NCBI GenBank assembly: GCA_951230915.1 | Contig: OX579641.1 | Location: forward strand, 9,362,001-9,426,000 | Origin: Antitrichia curtipendula | Lineage: Eukaryota; Streptophyta; Bryopsida; Hypnales; Leucodontaceae | DNA length: 64,000 nucleotides | Direction: 5' to 3' | Part shown: positions 1 through 11,917 of the stretch, in pieces | Layout of the letters: each line of letters opens with the position of its first letter | Numbering within the stretch: position 1 is the stretch's first letter | The notes under the pieces: model-generated | What the model saw: only the letters and a program-made list of their open reading frames with translations | Told to the model about the DNA's origin: nothing | Database searches by the model: none | Program-made: the position numbers and the translations under genes

Positions 1-528
1 ATAGTTCATGATACCATAAGCAAAGATGCTTTTGATTTTATTGCAAGACTAAATTCTAGATTGTTACTTAAACCAATTCTAGTGGACTTTTTGGAGAAGT
101 TGTTATTTAGCATGTGTAAACTAGTAGGAAGTGGTCCACAAAATCACATTTTTAATTTATGCTTTTTGTTGCTATGGACTGAGGTTTTATTTAATTTGAT
201 TGAATAGCCTAGGCAATATTGAATGTGGTGGAGTTAGTGTTTATTGATTGTTTATCATGCCATGTGGATTATTAGTTGTCTTCATCAAAGTATGTAGGTT
301 GTCTTGCATGGTGTTCAATATAAATCTTATAAATCTCACTGTGTTCTATAATCATGGTGTTCAATATAAACATAAGTGAGTTGTAAGATTGAAAATAAAA
401 CAAAACTAAATATGAAAGCACACAATTTCATAAAAGTGGCAACAATGTCTGACTCAATGTTAACAAAGCCTAAACTCATAATTATTACCAAACTATAATG
501 TAGAAAAGTTAGTTATAGTGCAAAAGGG
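1..528. other. AT-rich DNA, no gene seen
   Basis: I see no open frame, RNA motif or terminal repeat here that I can support. The stretch leads into the tandem repeat that starts near 529. Confidence 0.5.
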
Positions 529-838
529 AAGCTCTGATACTACTTATATTTGGTGAACTAGTTACCATGCAAAAAAACTAGTCAACTCATAACCAATATT
601 GAACTATAATGCAATAAAATAAGTCAATTGTGAAAGGAAAGCTGTGATACTAGTTATAATGCAAAAAACTAGTTACTTCATAACTATTAATTGAAATATA
701 ATGCAAAAAAATAAGTCAGTTGTGAAAGGGAAGCTGTGATACTAGTTATAATGCAAAAAACTAGTTACTTCATAACTATTAATTGAACTATAATGCAAAA
801 AAATGAGTCAGTTATGAAAGGAAAACTGTGGTACTATG
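529..838. repeat. 91-bp tandem repeat
   Basis: The motif GCTGTGATACTAGTTATAAT recurs at about 529 (diverged), 639 and 730, with a decayed start at 821. The spacing is 110, 91 and 91 bp. Each unit also holds a TAATGCAAAAAA stretch and an AAGTCAGTTGTGAAAGG stretch. The array lies just beyond the 3' end of the pogo-type transposase gene and may belong to that element's terminal region. No function is evident. Confidence 0.75.
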
Positions 839-881
839 GTTTCTCTTGTCACACTGATACTCCTTACTCTTCAACTAGTCT

Positions 882-3232
882 TTACTCTTCCACTGCTAGG
901 TTGGCTCTTCCTCTTCCAAAACCTAATGCTGATACTTGTGAATACTTCCATGCATGTGTCCATGGTACAGCTTGAAGTGGTGGAAATTTTGGTAATGGGA
1001 TGCCTTCAGTTCTGGATCTCTTTGCTTTTAATCTTGCCATAGCAATAGATTGGTTATTCCTACATTGTTGTGGTTGAAAACCACAATATGGAGCTTGCCA
1101 TGTAGGAGGGATGTTTGCTTTGATGAGTTCATGAAGCCTCTCACCATATTCTTTACAAGCCTTTGATGTCCATCTTGCCTTGAATCTTTTATTTGTTTCT
1201 TTCTCTTCCTTCCTTGCTTTTTTGGCAAGTATGATTTGATCTTTTATAATTTCCCTTTGCCTTTTGGTGAGTTCTCTCTCCTTCTTTCTATTTTCTTTTT
1301 CTAGCAATGCTTCAGCTTTTTTCATTGCTATCACCTCCATAGTTTCAATGTACATGTCACTTGTCAACATTGCTGATTTGGAGTAGTCAAATCTTGGTTC
1401 ATTGTCTTTGACTTCCTTTTGGGGTTTCCTTGGATGCTGTGGCAGTTGGAGAAATTGACTGATGTCTGATGTGACTATTGGTGCTAGTCCTCTTTGTTGA
1501 GAAGACAATAACTCCTCATGTCCTTCTAGGTCAACATAATAGTGCACCATCCTTTCTTGGGTTGAAGGTATGTCCTCCTCCAAAATCTCTTGAATTGTTA
1601 CTTCTTTTGTTTGCTGAATGAAAACTTCATTTGGCCCCATTTTTGCCTCCATCTTGGTTGGATCTAAAGGCCAAATTCCTGTAGCTCTAAATCCAAACTT
1701 GATGTTCTGGGATGAGCAAGCTCTTTTAAGTGCTAATGATGACCATTGAGCTAGATCCTCTTTTCTAACTTTTTGTCCTCTATGTCCCATTGTCCAGACA
1801 TCCCTATAGGCACGGAAGGCTATTTTGAAGGGCTTGAAGACAGCCACATCTAGAGGTTGCAAGGCATGGGAAGTATGAGAAGGTAATGACAACAAGTCTA
1901 ATCCAACCTTTTTTGCTTTTTTGCATACCTCTAGTGTTATATGAGAATTGTGACCATCAAAAATCATTAAGTTCCGGTTTGTTGAAGACATACCTTTACT
2001 TTTTTGGATGTTGAATATGAAATGGTCAATCCATCTAGAGAAGAGATAAGATGTCATCCAACCATTTGGTTGCATAGCCATTGTAGCATCATTCTCACAT
2101 AATGCAATAAAATCTCTTGTCTTCTGAATTCCCTTGAAAATATAGAAGTTAGGGATTGTTTCACCAGTTGCATTGATGCATGTAAGTATGGTAATTGATT
2201 CTCTTTCATTTGGAATGAGTGAATGAATGCTCTTTGTTCCCTTCTTGGCAATCACCTTCACACCATCTTTTCCAGCTTGTGCTCCACTTTCGTCAATGTT
2301 CCATACTTGATGTATCTTGTAGTCATGTTCTTCATATAATGATGTCAAGTTGTCATAGAAACTCTTGCAATTTTCTTGACATAATCCTTGAGCTCTTCCT
2401 ATTTCAAGTCCTTGGGATGTTTTCAATGTATATTGAGGGTGTCTTTTTTTGAACCACTTCATCCATGATTCTCCAGGTATGCCATCTTTAAAAGGAGTAA
2501 CTCTCCCTTGGACAATAATACCAACTTGTGCTTTCAGTTGTGAAGTTGTAAGAGGATGCCCCCATTTGGTCATATCTTCAATGTATTGGCATATCTGATC
2601 CTCCTCCTCTTTGGTAAGCACTCCTGCTGGTCCCCTCTTTCTTGAAATGGTTTTGCCGTTGAAATGATCCCTCAATGATGACTTAGGAATGTTGAAATAG
2701 TTACTGACTTCACTCATTTTGTGACCATCATCAAGAGCTTGAATTGCCTCATTTAATGCCTTTGTTGTCCATTGTCCATTTCTGTTTTTTCCTTGCTGTG
2801 TCCCTCCTTGTGTTGAATTGTTAATATCTTGCAGTGGATCCCGTGGTCTTCCCAAAACAATGCCTACTTTGGAAGGGCGTTTTCTTAACATGTGAGGACT
2901 TTTGCTTTCATTTTCTTTCTCAACTGAAGTCTGCATTTCCAAATCATTTTGATGTTGCTCCTCTAAATTTGGGCTACCTTGTAATGGTGTCCCAATAGAT
3001 GATAATGGTGAGGTCTCCAAGAAAGAGTTCTCATTACCTTCAATTTCTGATACTACTTCAAGTAGTGATGGACTTGATGAGGAAATGTGGAATTTTTTTG
3101 TGGGCTGCAGTCCTTGATGCTTTTGCCGTTGTCTTAGTTGGGCAACCAAGTCCCAGCTAGTATTTCCATCTCTCTCCATTTGGTTGTGTTTGTTTTTGTT
3201 GCTGCCTGACTGCCCTTCCTTGTGCCAAATCC
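882..3232 (-). CDS. pogo/Tigger-type DDE transposase, main exon
   Basis: This is a long, unbroken frame of about 783 codons from a splice acceptor (CTGCAG at 3233-3238) to a stop at 882-884. Residue numbers below count from an in-frame ATG at 3263. A Psq-like helix-turn-helix lies near 162-203 and a CENP-B-type DNA-binding domain near 205-290. A DDE_1 catalytic core follows, with Asp324 (NIDESG), Asp436 (IFDGHNSH) and Asp472 (QPLDV). The last two are 35 residues apart. A lysine/glutamate-rich coiled coil lies near 660-720. Such proteins cut and paste pogo/Tigger transposons, and some are tamed as host DNA-binding proteins. All three catalytic aspartates remain and no stop interrupts the frame, so it is young, active or under selection. 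The family call is firm; active versus domesticated is open. Confidence 0.9.
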
Positions 3233-3349
3233 CTGCAGGTAAAGTCCCGAATTTCCTTATCATTAGGCCTCTTGTTAATAATTTTCTCCTTGTGACAAAA
3301 TTGAATTGTTTTCATCTGAATTTGACACATTTGATGTATAGAAATTTTA

Positions 3350-3960
3350 ACGTTTTTCAATATTGAACACTAAAGGTAGATAATACTAGATTTGGATGTG
3401 TTTTAGTTGTTTTTTTGATGTTTTTCAATGTTGCATACTAGAATTAGATGGTACTAGGCTTGGGTTTGTTTTAGGTGGTTTTAAATATTAAACGCTGAAA
3501 TCAAATGATTCTAAGCATGGGTGCATTTTTGTTGTTTTTCAGTTTTTGAACATTAAAAATAGATGGTTCTAGGCTTGGGTGTATTTTAGTTAGTTTTCAA
3601 TGTTTTACAATTTTTAAACATTGAAGTTAGATGATACTAGGCTTGAATGTGTTTTAGTTGTTTTTCAAATGTTACTTGGCTTGTTTTGTTTTTTTAATAT
3701 TTTTCAACTTTGACCATTGAAATCAAATGATACTAGGCTTAGGTGTGATTTTCAATGTTAACCAATGTAATAAGATCATACTAGGCTTGGGTGAGTTTTT
3801 CAATGTTGAATACTAAAATGTTTTTCAATGTTGAACACTGAAATCTCATGATACTAGGCTTGGATGTGTTTAGGTGTTTCTTTTATCAATGTTGAGCATT
3901 AAAATTAGATGATACTAGGCTTGGATTTATATTAGTTGTTTTTCAATTTTAAACATAGAA
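3350..3960. repeat. Degenerate 40-80-bp minisatellite filling the transposase intron
   Basis: The phrase GATGATACTAGGCTTGGGTG and variants recurs about ten times (near 3379, 3447, 3505, 3561, 3629, 3669, 3727, 3770, 3849 and 3909). The copies are separated by TTTTAGTTGTTTTTCAATGTTGAACA-like spacers. The array takes up most of the intron between 3233 and 4028. The copies are badly diverged, so this is an old array. Confidence 0.75.
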
Positions 3961-4028
3961 ATGATCTAATTGTGCTTTCTCCATGAAAGTAAAATAGTAA
4001 CATGACTAAAAATTAATTGAAGTCTTAC

Positions 4029-4513
4029 CTTGGTTGGTTTGTTGCCTTCCTGCTGCAGATCTTGCATTTGGTCTCTCATCTCCACTGGAATAAAGCTCTG
4101 GAGTTTTGTTTCTGGCATATGTCTCCCATGCCTCCTCCTGTCTAGAACAAGCTCTATTCAACGCCTCCCTTCCTACGTCTCTCATTGCACATTCAGTGGC
4201 ATTTGGAATATAGCTATGGTGCGCCCCACTTAGGATTTGTGTTTCTCTTGCTCTATACAAGGTGTCTTTATCCTCATTCAAGGTTTTCTCATCAAAACTT
4301 TCCTCTTCACTCTCTCTATTTGAATCAAATTGATATATCAAATGCTTGATTGTAGGAAGAGGGGAGAAATTGCCTTGAATCTATTTTGTCACTTGAGTTG
4401 TAAGATGGCCCCCAATCTTCTCCATCTCCATTGCTCACTTCACTAGAAGACCCTTGCATCTGTGAGCATTGAAATGTCTCATAATATGCATGCTCTTTCC
4501 CCTTCTTAGCCAT
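4029..4513 (-). CDS. Probable 5' coding exon(s) of the pogo-type transposase gene
   Basis: A minus-strand frame ends at a good donor (CAAG|GTAAGA, exon end 4029). It joins in phase to the main exon at 3232, because the split Gly codon G|GG is completed correctly. The region is acidic and serine-rich. The best ATG is at 4513 (MAKKGKEHAYYETF), but that frame stops near 4325 and the frame leading to the donor is a different one. So there is either an unrecognised small intron or a frameshift near 4330-4400. I could not find a donor of the right phase between the two frames. The exon linkage is an inference from splice sites. Confidence 0.55.
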
Positions 4514-4677
4514 CAGATCAGTTGTTTGCACCAATTGTCATTCAATCTAAAAACAAAACCATCTTTTGTCTAAAATTTTTCATCACCCTAAACCTCTACA
4601 ACTGCCTAAGTGAGCATTGGAATCCTTGCATTACCACCCACATTTGCTCGTTCAACCACCCAAGTCGTTGGTCAAAC

Positions 4678-5464
4678 CTAATGGACTTTCCCTTGTAAAC
4701 CATTAATTACATGGACGGGAATAGGCTGGTTTACCTTAGGTGTTATTGGGCCACAAATATCACCTTGTAGTCTAGATAGCATCGGTGGCAATTCATGGGG
4801 AAGTTTCCATGAAAATGGCCTGGCAATCAACTTGCCTTGTACACATGCATGACACAATGTCATAGAATTGACATCTGCTGGCTGCAAGTTATGGCCAACA
4901 ACACAAAGAATAATTTTTCAGAACAAAGTTGAGCCTGGATGACCCAATCTTCCATGCCAAAGGGAAGTTTTATTATCTTTAGAAGATACATGAAAACTAG
5001 ATACAGTTGGCGGTCGGATTGGAATCCGATATAGGCCACTTGCCGCAGCAAAGGTTGTTTCCACTACTTTATTGGTTTATACAAAAATCAGAGCCTCTCA
5101 CCTATCTATAATTTTGGTCAAGAGATGAAAACCATTGGTGCGAATATCTCGATAGCTGATCAGGCTTCGAGGCGTAGAGGGAGAAAACATTGCACGCATG
5201 CATGTTATGGTGGTGTCCTCAGGCAAAATCACCTTTGCAGGTCCCTCCTGGAAACGAAACACATTCGATCCAGCCATAATTATTAAATTTCTGGTTTGCC
5301 AAGTTGAAAGATTATCAACATTAAAAAATTATTTATTTTATAAAATAGTATGCGTAGTTGCAGAGTCAAGGAGCGCATCGCAAGACTCACTAGTAGAGGT
5401 ATCCTCAGCAACATGTGTTTCAAACTCTTCAGCTCCAAAGGGGTCCATAGACACGTCCATGGTA
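4678..5464 (-). pseudogene. Ty1/copia pol remnant (protease, pre-integrase)
   Basis: Read on the minus strand in shifting frames, this segment has a protease-like LLDSATTHTIL. It is followed by a GAG-pre-integrase block with LWHGRLGHPGSTLF and CHACVQGK, and by DICGPITP, the usual start of a copia integrase. Several stops and frame changes break it. Reverse transcriptase and RNase H were not found downstream, so the element is truncated as well as mutated. It continues the gag remnant that lies just upstream on the same strand. Confidence 0.8.
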
Positions 5465-5469
5465 AAAGT

Positions 5470-6450
5470 TTAACGACCCTGAGCTCGAAGTTTCTTGTTT
5501 TCTTGGAACATCTTGACAAAATAGTCTGATGTACGACAAACATTTGCCAAGTAACCAACTCTACCACATTTGTGACAAGTACGCGTCTCTGACTGACGCT
5601 TACCATGGTTTTGAGAAGAAGAATTAGTATTCTTCTTGTGCGCATGACTATGACTATGCCTATGAGATTGTTTGTAACGATGTTTCTTGAACTTGTGTGT
5701 CTTAAGTTTGACATGAGAAACCTTAACAACATGAGACTCAGGAACTGTAGTCCCAATAGGGCGTGCATTTGCATTGCGCAGAAGGATCTCGTTTTGCTTT
5801 TCAGTAAAAAATAATAGAGACATGAGATCTGAGTGATTCTCAAATTTTATGTTTCTATACTGTTGGGCAAGTATATCAGAAATTGGTGGAAATGTTGAGA
5901 GAGTTTTCTCAATCATTTCCTGTTCGGTAATGGATTGACCACACAATCGTAATTGTGATATGATGCGGTACAATTCATTGTTAAAAGCAACAAGTGTTGG
6001 AAAATTCAACACTCGTAAATGCATCCAATTGTGGAGAGCTCTAGGAAGGAACATCGTTTTCTGATGGTCAAAACAAGACTTGAGCTTCTGCCAAAGCTCA
6101 TCTGGTTTTTCTATCTCTAAATACTGATGTTGTAATGCAGGAACAACATGGCAACGAAGCAAAAGTAAAGCTTTCCAGAAAGTGGAAGCAGAAACAGTGG
6201 CAGCAGGTACAGTAAAACCTGTAGCAGTAGGATCAGTGGCACTTACAATGGGAATAGTGTCAAAAACAATAGCGTCTAATAGTTCTTTGGCAAATATATG
6301 TGCTTTGACCGTCTTCGCCTATAATAGATAATTACTGCCGTCAGCTGCCAGTTGTGTAAAAAGAAGAGGTTGAAGTCTTGGCGGCTCAATAATAGTAGCA
6401 GCCACCGGTATAGTCGTAGATGTAGTGACAGAAGATGTCGAAGTAGTCAT
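5470..6450 (-). pseudogene. Ty1/copia gag with one early stop
   Basis: An ATG at 6450 opens a gag frame of about 327 codons. An in-frame TAG at 6319-6321 (codon 44, where copia Gag normally has a Trp after NYLL) interrupts it. It then runs open to 5470. The C-terminal part is rich in Lys/His/Ser and holds a CCHC zinc knuckle (CHKCGRVGYLANVC). Gag packages the retroelement RNA in a cytoplasmic particle. The frame is otherwise intact, so decay is modest. Confidence 0.85.
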
Positions 6451-6451
6451 G

Positions 6452-6780
6452 ATGTAGAATGAAAATGGCTTTGTGGAAAAATTAGGGTTTGAAAAGAAAA
6501 TTAAGGTTTGGAGTGAAAAATAAAGACAAAAGAAAAACTGAAGATAAAGATAAAGATAGTGTAAAGAGAAAGAAAAGAAAACTGTAAAGATAAAGATAAA
6601 CTATGAGTAAAAGAAAAAGAAAGAAAAAAGATAAAGATATGAAAACTGAAAAGATAAAGATAAATTGAAAAATAAAGATAAAGAAATATAAAAATATAAA
6701 AAATGTATATATTTTTAAAATAAATTTAAATTAAAAAATATATATAAATATAAAAAAATTTAAAAAAATTGATGTTGGGG
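6452..6780. repeat. A-rich GATAAA low-complexity tract
   Basis: A simple tract built from GATAAAGATAAAGA-like words lies just upstream of the copia gag start. It may be the element's untranslated leader or later microsatellite growth. I found no clear LTR boundary or tRNA-type primer site here. Confidence 0.6.
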
Positions 6781-7060
6781 AGGGGAGGAAGGCGGTGCTG
6801 TGGATGTGGAAGAGGGGGGAGGAACTGTGGAGGGGGAGGAAGGTGGGGGGTGAAGGACTAAGTGGAGAGATGGGGGGGCCAGGAAGAAAAGAAGGGCAAG
6901 GAGCAGGGGGAAGGCAAGGAGCCGGGGGAAGCCCAGAAGGGAGGCAGGGAGTTGGGGGAAGGTAGGGAGTCGGGGGAAGCCAAGGAGGGAGGTAGGGGAC
7001 CGGGGGAAGCCAGGGAGGGAGGCAGGGAGTCGGGGAGGTGGGGGGCGGAAGTGGGAGAAG
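6781..7060. repeat. Purine-rich minisatellite
   Basis: The plus strand is almost pure G/A/C, with repeats of about 30 bp around GGGGGAAGCCAAGGAGGGAG and similar words at roughly 6890-7045. Open frames on both strands here encode only proline-rich or glycine/glutamate-rich low-complexity peptides, and I do not call them genes. Confidence 0.75.
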
Positions 7061-8187
7061 CACAGATGGGGGAAGAAGTTGTGCAGAATGGGTGTGTGTG
7101 TGCAAAAGCCTCTCCAAAAAATAAAATCCAAATTGGAATTGAAAACATAGAAAGAAAACAAGGGGGGGAGGACTAAGCAAAAACTCAAAGCACGATGTTG
7201 GAAAATTTTGTTGTGTGTTTAAGAGCGTTTTTGAATGCAAGGAATTGGGCACTTCCCAACACAACTTGTTGCAATAGGCTCTCAAACTGTACAAGATGAA
7301 GCACTCACACCAGCAATCGTTTGTTTTCATTCTTTGTTGGTTGTTGTTGAAAGACGTATCATACTGGTCTATTGGATGAAGCCTGTTCTTGAATCAAGAT
7401 AAGGCAAACTACCGAGGTCTCTTATGGTTTGAAACGCAAAGCATCATCACTTGACCTTGAGATAGAGGATGACTTAGGGTTAGAGAAAAATGATGATATT
7501 GAGGTCTTGTTGAATTGAGAGGAGTCCAACAATGACAATTTATCATTGTCATTGAGGAGGTTCTTTTGCCCTTAGGATCAAAGCTTGCCAAAGAAGCTGC
7601 ATGGCCATTGCGATAGAGGGAGATTGAAAAATGGATAACTTGTGTAAAGTGCCACAATAGAGGTGGTTGCTACTAACATTAGAAAAAAATCCATGCGTTT
7701 TTTTTTTGGTATCTTGAATTTGCATGGGGATGTTGTAGATGATGTCTATTGATGTCAAAATAGAATGATGTCCAAGAAAATCCTATCAAGATTGATATGG
7801 TAAAAATACCAAAAATGACAACCTGACATTAAATGCTTTTGAATTGATGTCCAGAGAGGCATGGATTTTCAAGGTGTGTAGAATGAGTGCAATTGATTTG
7901 GAATTTTTGAGGTGTATGGTTTCTAGTTTTCAAGTGTTAATTGCGGTCTTTGAGCCTACTTTGTTATGTTATTGAGTGCATTGTAATTTAATTTGGGATT
8001 TAGGACACCAAAATAATACATGTATGCATCAATTTCTAAAACATTTCAAACCTTATTGAAGTCATATTGTAGTATATAATTTTTTAATTATTATTTTTTT
8101 AATAAAAATGAAATTATGCAAGTATAATTTTCTTTTGATAACTCTTATAGAGTCTCTAAAAAACAATTTTAGAAACAAAGGGCATGA
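7061..8187. other. Intergenic DNA, no gene seen
   Basis: No supported coding region. There is a small inverted repeat (CAATGACAATT/ATCATTGTCATTG) near 7530-7555. The part after 7960 is AT-rich and leads into the first TTAA-bounded element. Confidence 0.4.
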
Positions 8188-9119
8188 TTAACCCGTCAAA
8201 GACCTTGACTATGTTTTCACCAAAAACGCTCTAAAATTGTCAAATCTTGTACAAGCACTAAATTTTGGAAAAAATCCATTTTTCGACTTATATAACCATA
8301 AGATCTTGTAGTATACTTGTTTGAAAAGATGTGGAAAAAGTTTCAGAAATTTCCACCATGTAGATTGCAAGATATTAGCATTTGAAGTGACAAAAATTCT
8401 TTTTCTGGCCCTACAAAAAACCCAGGCAATTGCACTTCACAAGATCACATTTGTATGAAAAAATGTCCAAAATAGTGGTGCTTCATTGGATTCATTCTTC
8501 AAGGCAAGTTGGCTACATGCTTGAAAAATTTAAAATAATTTGGAATTTCAACATATAGGAAAAAAATAGTAAGTAGAAAAAAATAGAGAATGATTTAAAA
8601 TACAAAATTGTTACGAATTTAGTTATGAAACTGAAAAATGTCGATCCCAAAGGTTCAAATGTTGTAATAAACATTCTTCATCCTATATTTTTTATTTTTT
8701 TCAAAAAATATTGAAAATTGAATAAAATAAAGGATTTCAAAGTTTCCTTTAGAGTAGAGAATCCATAACTGCCCGCAAACTAAAAATCTTTATAACTTTT
8801 GACTCATTGATCAAAATGGATTGATTTGAAGCTTTCCACGTTTATAGAACTCTAGAAAATCAATTTCAAGTTTTTGTTTATGAAAAAAGTCATTTTTTCT
8901 TATCTGCCCAGATTGCCCATTTACAAAAAAAAATAGCATATTAGGCCATAACTTTTTATTCATATTTCCAAATGTCATGAAATTTAATGCATATGAAAAA
9001 TATTACTCATCCCCACCTTCTATTAAAAATTCAGCCTAGAATATGAAATCTTTAGTCACATGTACCTACCCAAAATTTCTATATTTCCAAAAAATGCATG
9101 CTAATCCTTTAGGTGCTAA
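8188..9119. mobile_element. TTAA-bounded non-coding TIR element, copy 1
   Basis: It starts TTAACCCGTCAAAG and ends CCTTTAGGTGCTAA, a decayed version of the inverted pair TTAACCCCTAAAG...CTTTAGGGGTTAA. The interior shares blocks with the other copies, for example TCACCAAAAACGCTCTAAAAT near one end, a GCACTTCACAAGGTCA-type block, and AAAGTTATGGCC-type words near the other. It has no coding capacity. At 932 bp it is typical for the family. Confidence 0.7.
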
Positions 9120-9519
9120 GAAAATTTGAAGTCTTACCTTCAAAAGTTGATATAATTGTTTATGGAGTTTATTTGTAATCTTTCTTAAACATTGTTGTAT
9201 TTTCATCAAAGAAACTAATTTAAAATTAAAAAACTTACATTTAATCTTTAAACAACATTTGTTGGCCTAGTGGGGAGCCCAAGAGAGGATAAAAAGTCAT
9301 GCATGGATTTTGTTCTTTATCCAAGGATTGTGTGGTCAACGAATGTTGAATTGATCAATGAATAGTGCTTGAATTTGAAACCTAAATGTGGTGCTCAATA
9401 AGCCTTATTTACTATAGAAGTATATCCAATAGGTTGTAACATTCCAAAAAATCCTAAAGCCACTTTTTGTCAAAGATTCATATGAAAATTGAAACCAAGC
9501 CTCAAGGGCTTGGCCTGTC

Positions 9520-9990
9520 ATTAACCCTTCAAGGCCTAACAACTTCTTGACAATAAATGTTGCAAATGAGTTGTTCCACTTTGATATTTTTTTGCACATA
9601 GATGTGCTTGAGATTTTTAATTTTTATTTGTAAAAATTTAAAGACTACTTTGTCTAATATGCATAGAATTAATTTTGGAAAATATTGACTATTAGATTTT
9701 ATAACAATTTTTGATGATCAGTTTAAAGGCAAAAAAATGCAACCTTTGGGGAAGAAAAATTATAAGAAGATGAATAATGTTTTCTCCCCCCCGCCCCAAA
9801 AGAAAAAAAAATTGGATTTGAATTTAAAGCAAATGCAATTTTTTTAAAGACCTTTCAAGTTTGTACACATTTTTAAACAAAAGTGAGTGGAACATCTTCA
9901 AAAAAGAATTCTACCATTCCTTTTACTTGGATCCTATCCAAAATTGATGCCCACCTTTAGAGAAAAAAGAGGCCTCTGGAGGGCCGCTCC
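9520..9990. repeat. Dispersed repeat, also at about 16390-16790
   Basis: This stretch runs colinear with 16390-16790. Shared phrases include TCAAGGCCTAACAA, ACTTTGTCTA(A/G)TATGC, GGAAAATATTGAC/GGAAAATCTTGAC and TTATAAGAAG. Both copies are non-coding and heavily mutated. No terminal repeats were recognised. Confidence 0.6.
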
Positions 9991-10030
9991 ACAACTCTAA
10001 AAGGACCCCCATGATTGCATTTAATGTCAC

Positions 10031-10985
10031 TTAAACCCTAAAGTTTTTTTACTATATTTTCACCAAAAACGCTCCAAAATTGTCATTTCTTATACGAGTA
10101 CCAAATTTTAGAAAAAAATATATTTTTGGACAAATGTAACTATAGATATAGTATCTTGTAGTATGCTAGTTTGAGAAGATGTGGAAATTTAAAAAAAAAA
10201 ATTACACCATGTATATTGCAAGATATTAGCGTTTGAAGTGACAATTTCCTTTTTTCGCCCCTATGAAAATCCAGGCAACTACACCTCACAAAGTTAGATC
10301 TTTATGAATTTTTTTCTAAAATGGTTGTAACTCTTTGGATTCATTCTTCAATGCAAGTTGGCTACATGCTTGAAAATTTTAGAGCACTTGGAATTGTACA
10401 ACATATAGGAAACAAATAGTAAGTAGAAAGAAATAGAGAATAATTCAAAATGTTAAATTGTTAACCATTTATTTATGGATTTGAAAAATGCCAAGTCCAA
10501 TGGTTGACTTGTTGTAATAAAAATTCTAAACCTAATTTATTTATTTTTTTCAAAAATATTAAAAATTTACGAAAATAAAGGACTTCAAAGTTTATTTTAG
10601 AATAGAGGTTTCATAACTACTTGTAAACTACCCTCAACTAAAACTCCTTACAAGTTTCATCTCATTAATCAAAATTGAATAATTCAAAGTTTTTCATGTA
10701 AATAGAAATCCAAAAAAATAATTTAAAATTTTTATTTTTCAAAAAGGTGATTTTTAAAGAAGTTTTTTTTGCTTCCCGAATTGCCCGCCGAGCAATGAAA
10801 ATTACATATCATTCATTAATTTTTTGACATTGTAGTCAAAAGTTATGAAAATTGTTGGGCCTTAAGGCTACTCCTCAAAAAAATGTTGTGTTGAAAATAA
10901 CAAAGGAAAAAAAAAATTCCATTCGTAGTGAGCTGCCCAAAATTGCCACGTTGCCAAAAAACACACTTCGGTCCTTTAGGGGTTA
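10031..10985. mobile_element. TTAA-bounded TIR element, copy 2
   Basis: The ends are TTAAACCCTAAAG (10031) and CCTTTAGGGGTTA (10985). The orientation is the same as copy 1 and copy 3, with which it shares the whole interior in order. It has no open frame and is 955 bp long. Confidence 0.75.
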
Positions 10986-11360
10986 TGGATTAGTTTTCCT
11001 CCTATAGCTGCTTACATTATGTCACAATGTTGTATGCTTGTCAATGGCTCAAAATCCAAATACAAGGTATTAAATAATTAGGATTAAAGTACTCTAATGC
11101 ACCTTAATTCTAATTATTGGATACCTTATAATCTAACTAAGTTGTGAAAAAAAAATGGCCAAAATTAACCAATGACCATCTACCATGAAGAAAATGCTTT
11201 GATAGCAATGTGAAAGACATTATTCATTGACATTTGGTAATAATGGTGGGTGTAGAGGTTGTTTGTATAGATAAATCAATTGGCCATCATGAATCCTCAA
11301 AAAATATGGGATAATTCGAAGATGAGAGCTTGAACACTCATTGTCAAATTAGACATAGGA

Positions 11361-11727
11361 ATTGTGCTCAAAGTAGATTTTCAGACCTGATTTAGGCATA
11401 GTATTATGTTTTTTTTCTAAACATTTGAACTAAAAAAAATTGTATAGTCAAGCTAGTTTTCATCTCCAAAAATCCGTTTGAATTTTGAAGTTTCTAATAA
11501 AAGTTATGGACAAAATTCTAGAAGGGGTTGGAAGGGACATTTTCTTTGACATTTTCAAACATCCTCTCCGAATTTTGTTTATAACTTTTTATTAAAGGCT
11601 CTAAAACTCAAACGGATTTTTAGAGATGAAAACTAGTTTGATTCCCAATTAGTTTAAGTTCAAAGGTTTTTTGAAAACAATCATTCTACTATGCCTAAAT
11701 GAAGTCTAAAATTCTACAACACAATTT
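11361..11727. mobile_element. Fold-back MITE, copy 1
   Basis: Two long arms are inverted copies of each other around a short spacer near 11540. The left arm contains CTCCAAAAATCCGTTTGAAT and AAAAGTTATGGACAAAATTC. The right arm contains the reverse complements. The outer ends read AGACCTGATTTAGGCATAGT and CTATGCCTAAATGAAGTCT. It belongs to the same family as the elements near 15727, 17239 and 53899. Confidence 0.75.
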
Positions 11728-11917
11728 TGCTTTTGATTTAATTGTGAGCAATTGTACTCCTATTAATCTTAATTTACATGGTTGTACTCCTATTAATCCT
11801 AATTTACATATCTCACATGGATTGTTTTACCTACTACTACCCCACCTGTATAAATAGCTTTTCTTCTCAACTTGAAATACACTAGAATAAGTGGCTTTTG
11901 AAGCTAGTTGGAAAACA

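Noticed and set aside
531..545. GCTCTGATACTA resembling a reverse-complemented tRNA-Met primer site
   Set aside because: It is part of a 91-bp tandem repeat, mismatches the site, and no LTR adjoins it.
6731..7330. Proline-rich open frames on the minus strand
   Set aside because: They are translations of a purine/pyrimidine minisatellite, with overlapping open frames on both strands and no domain.
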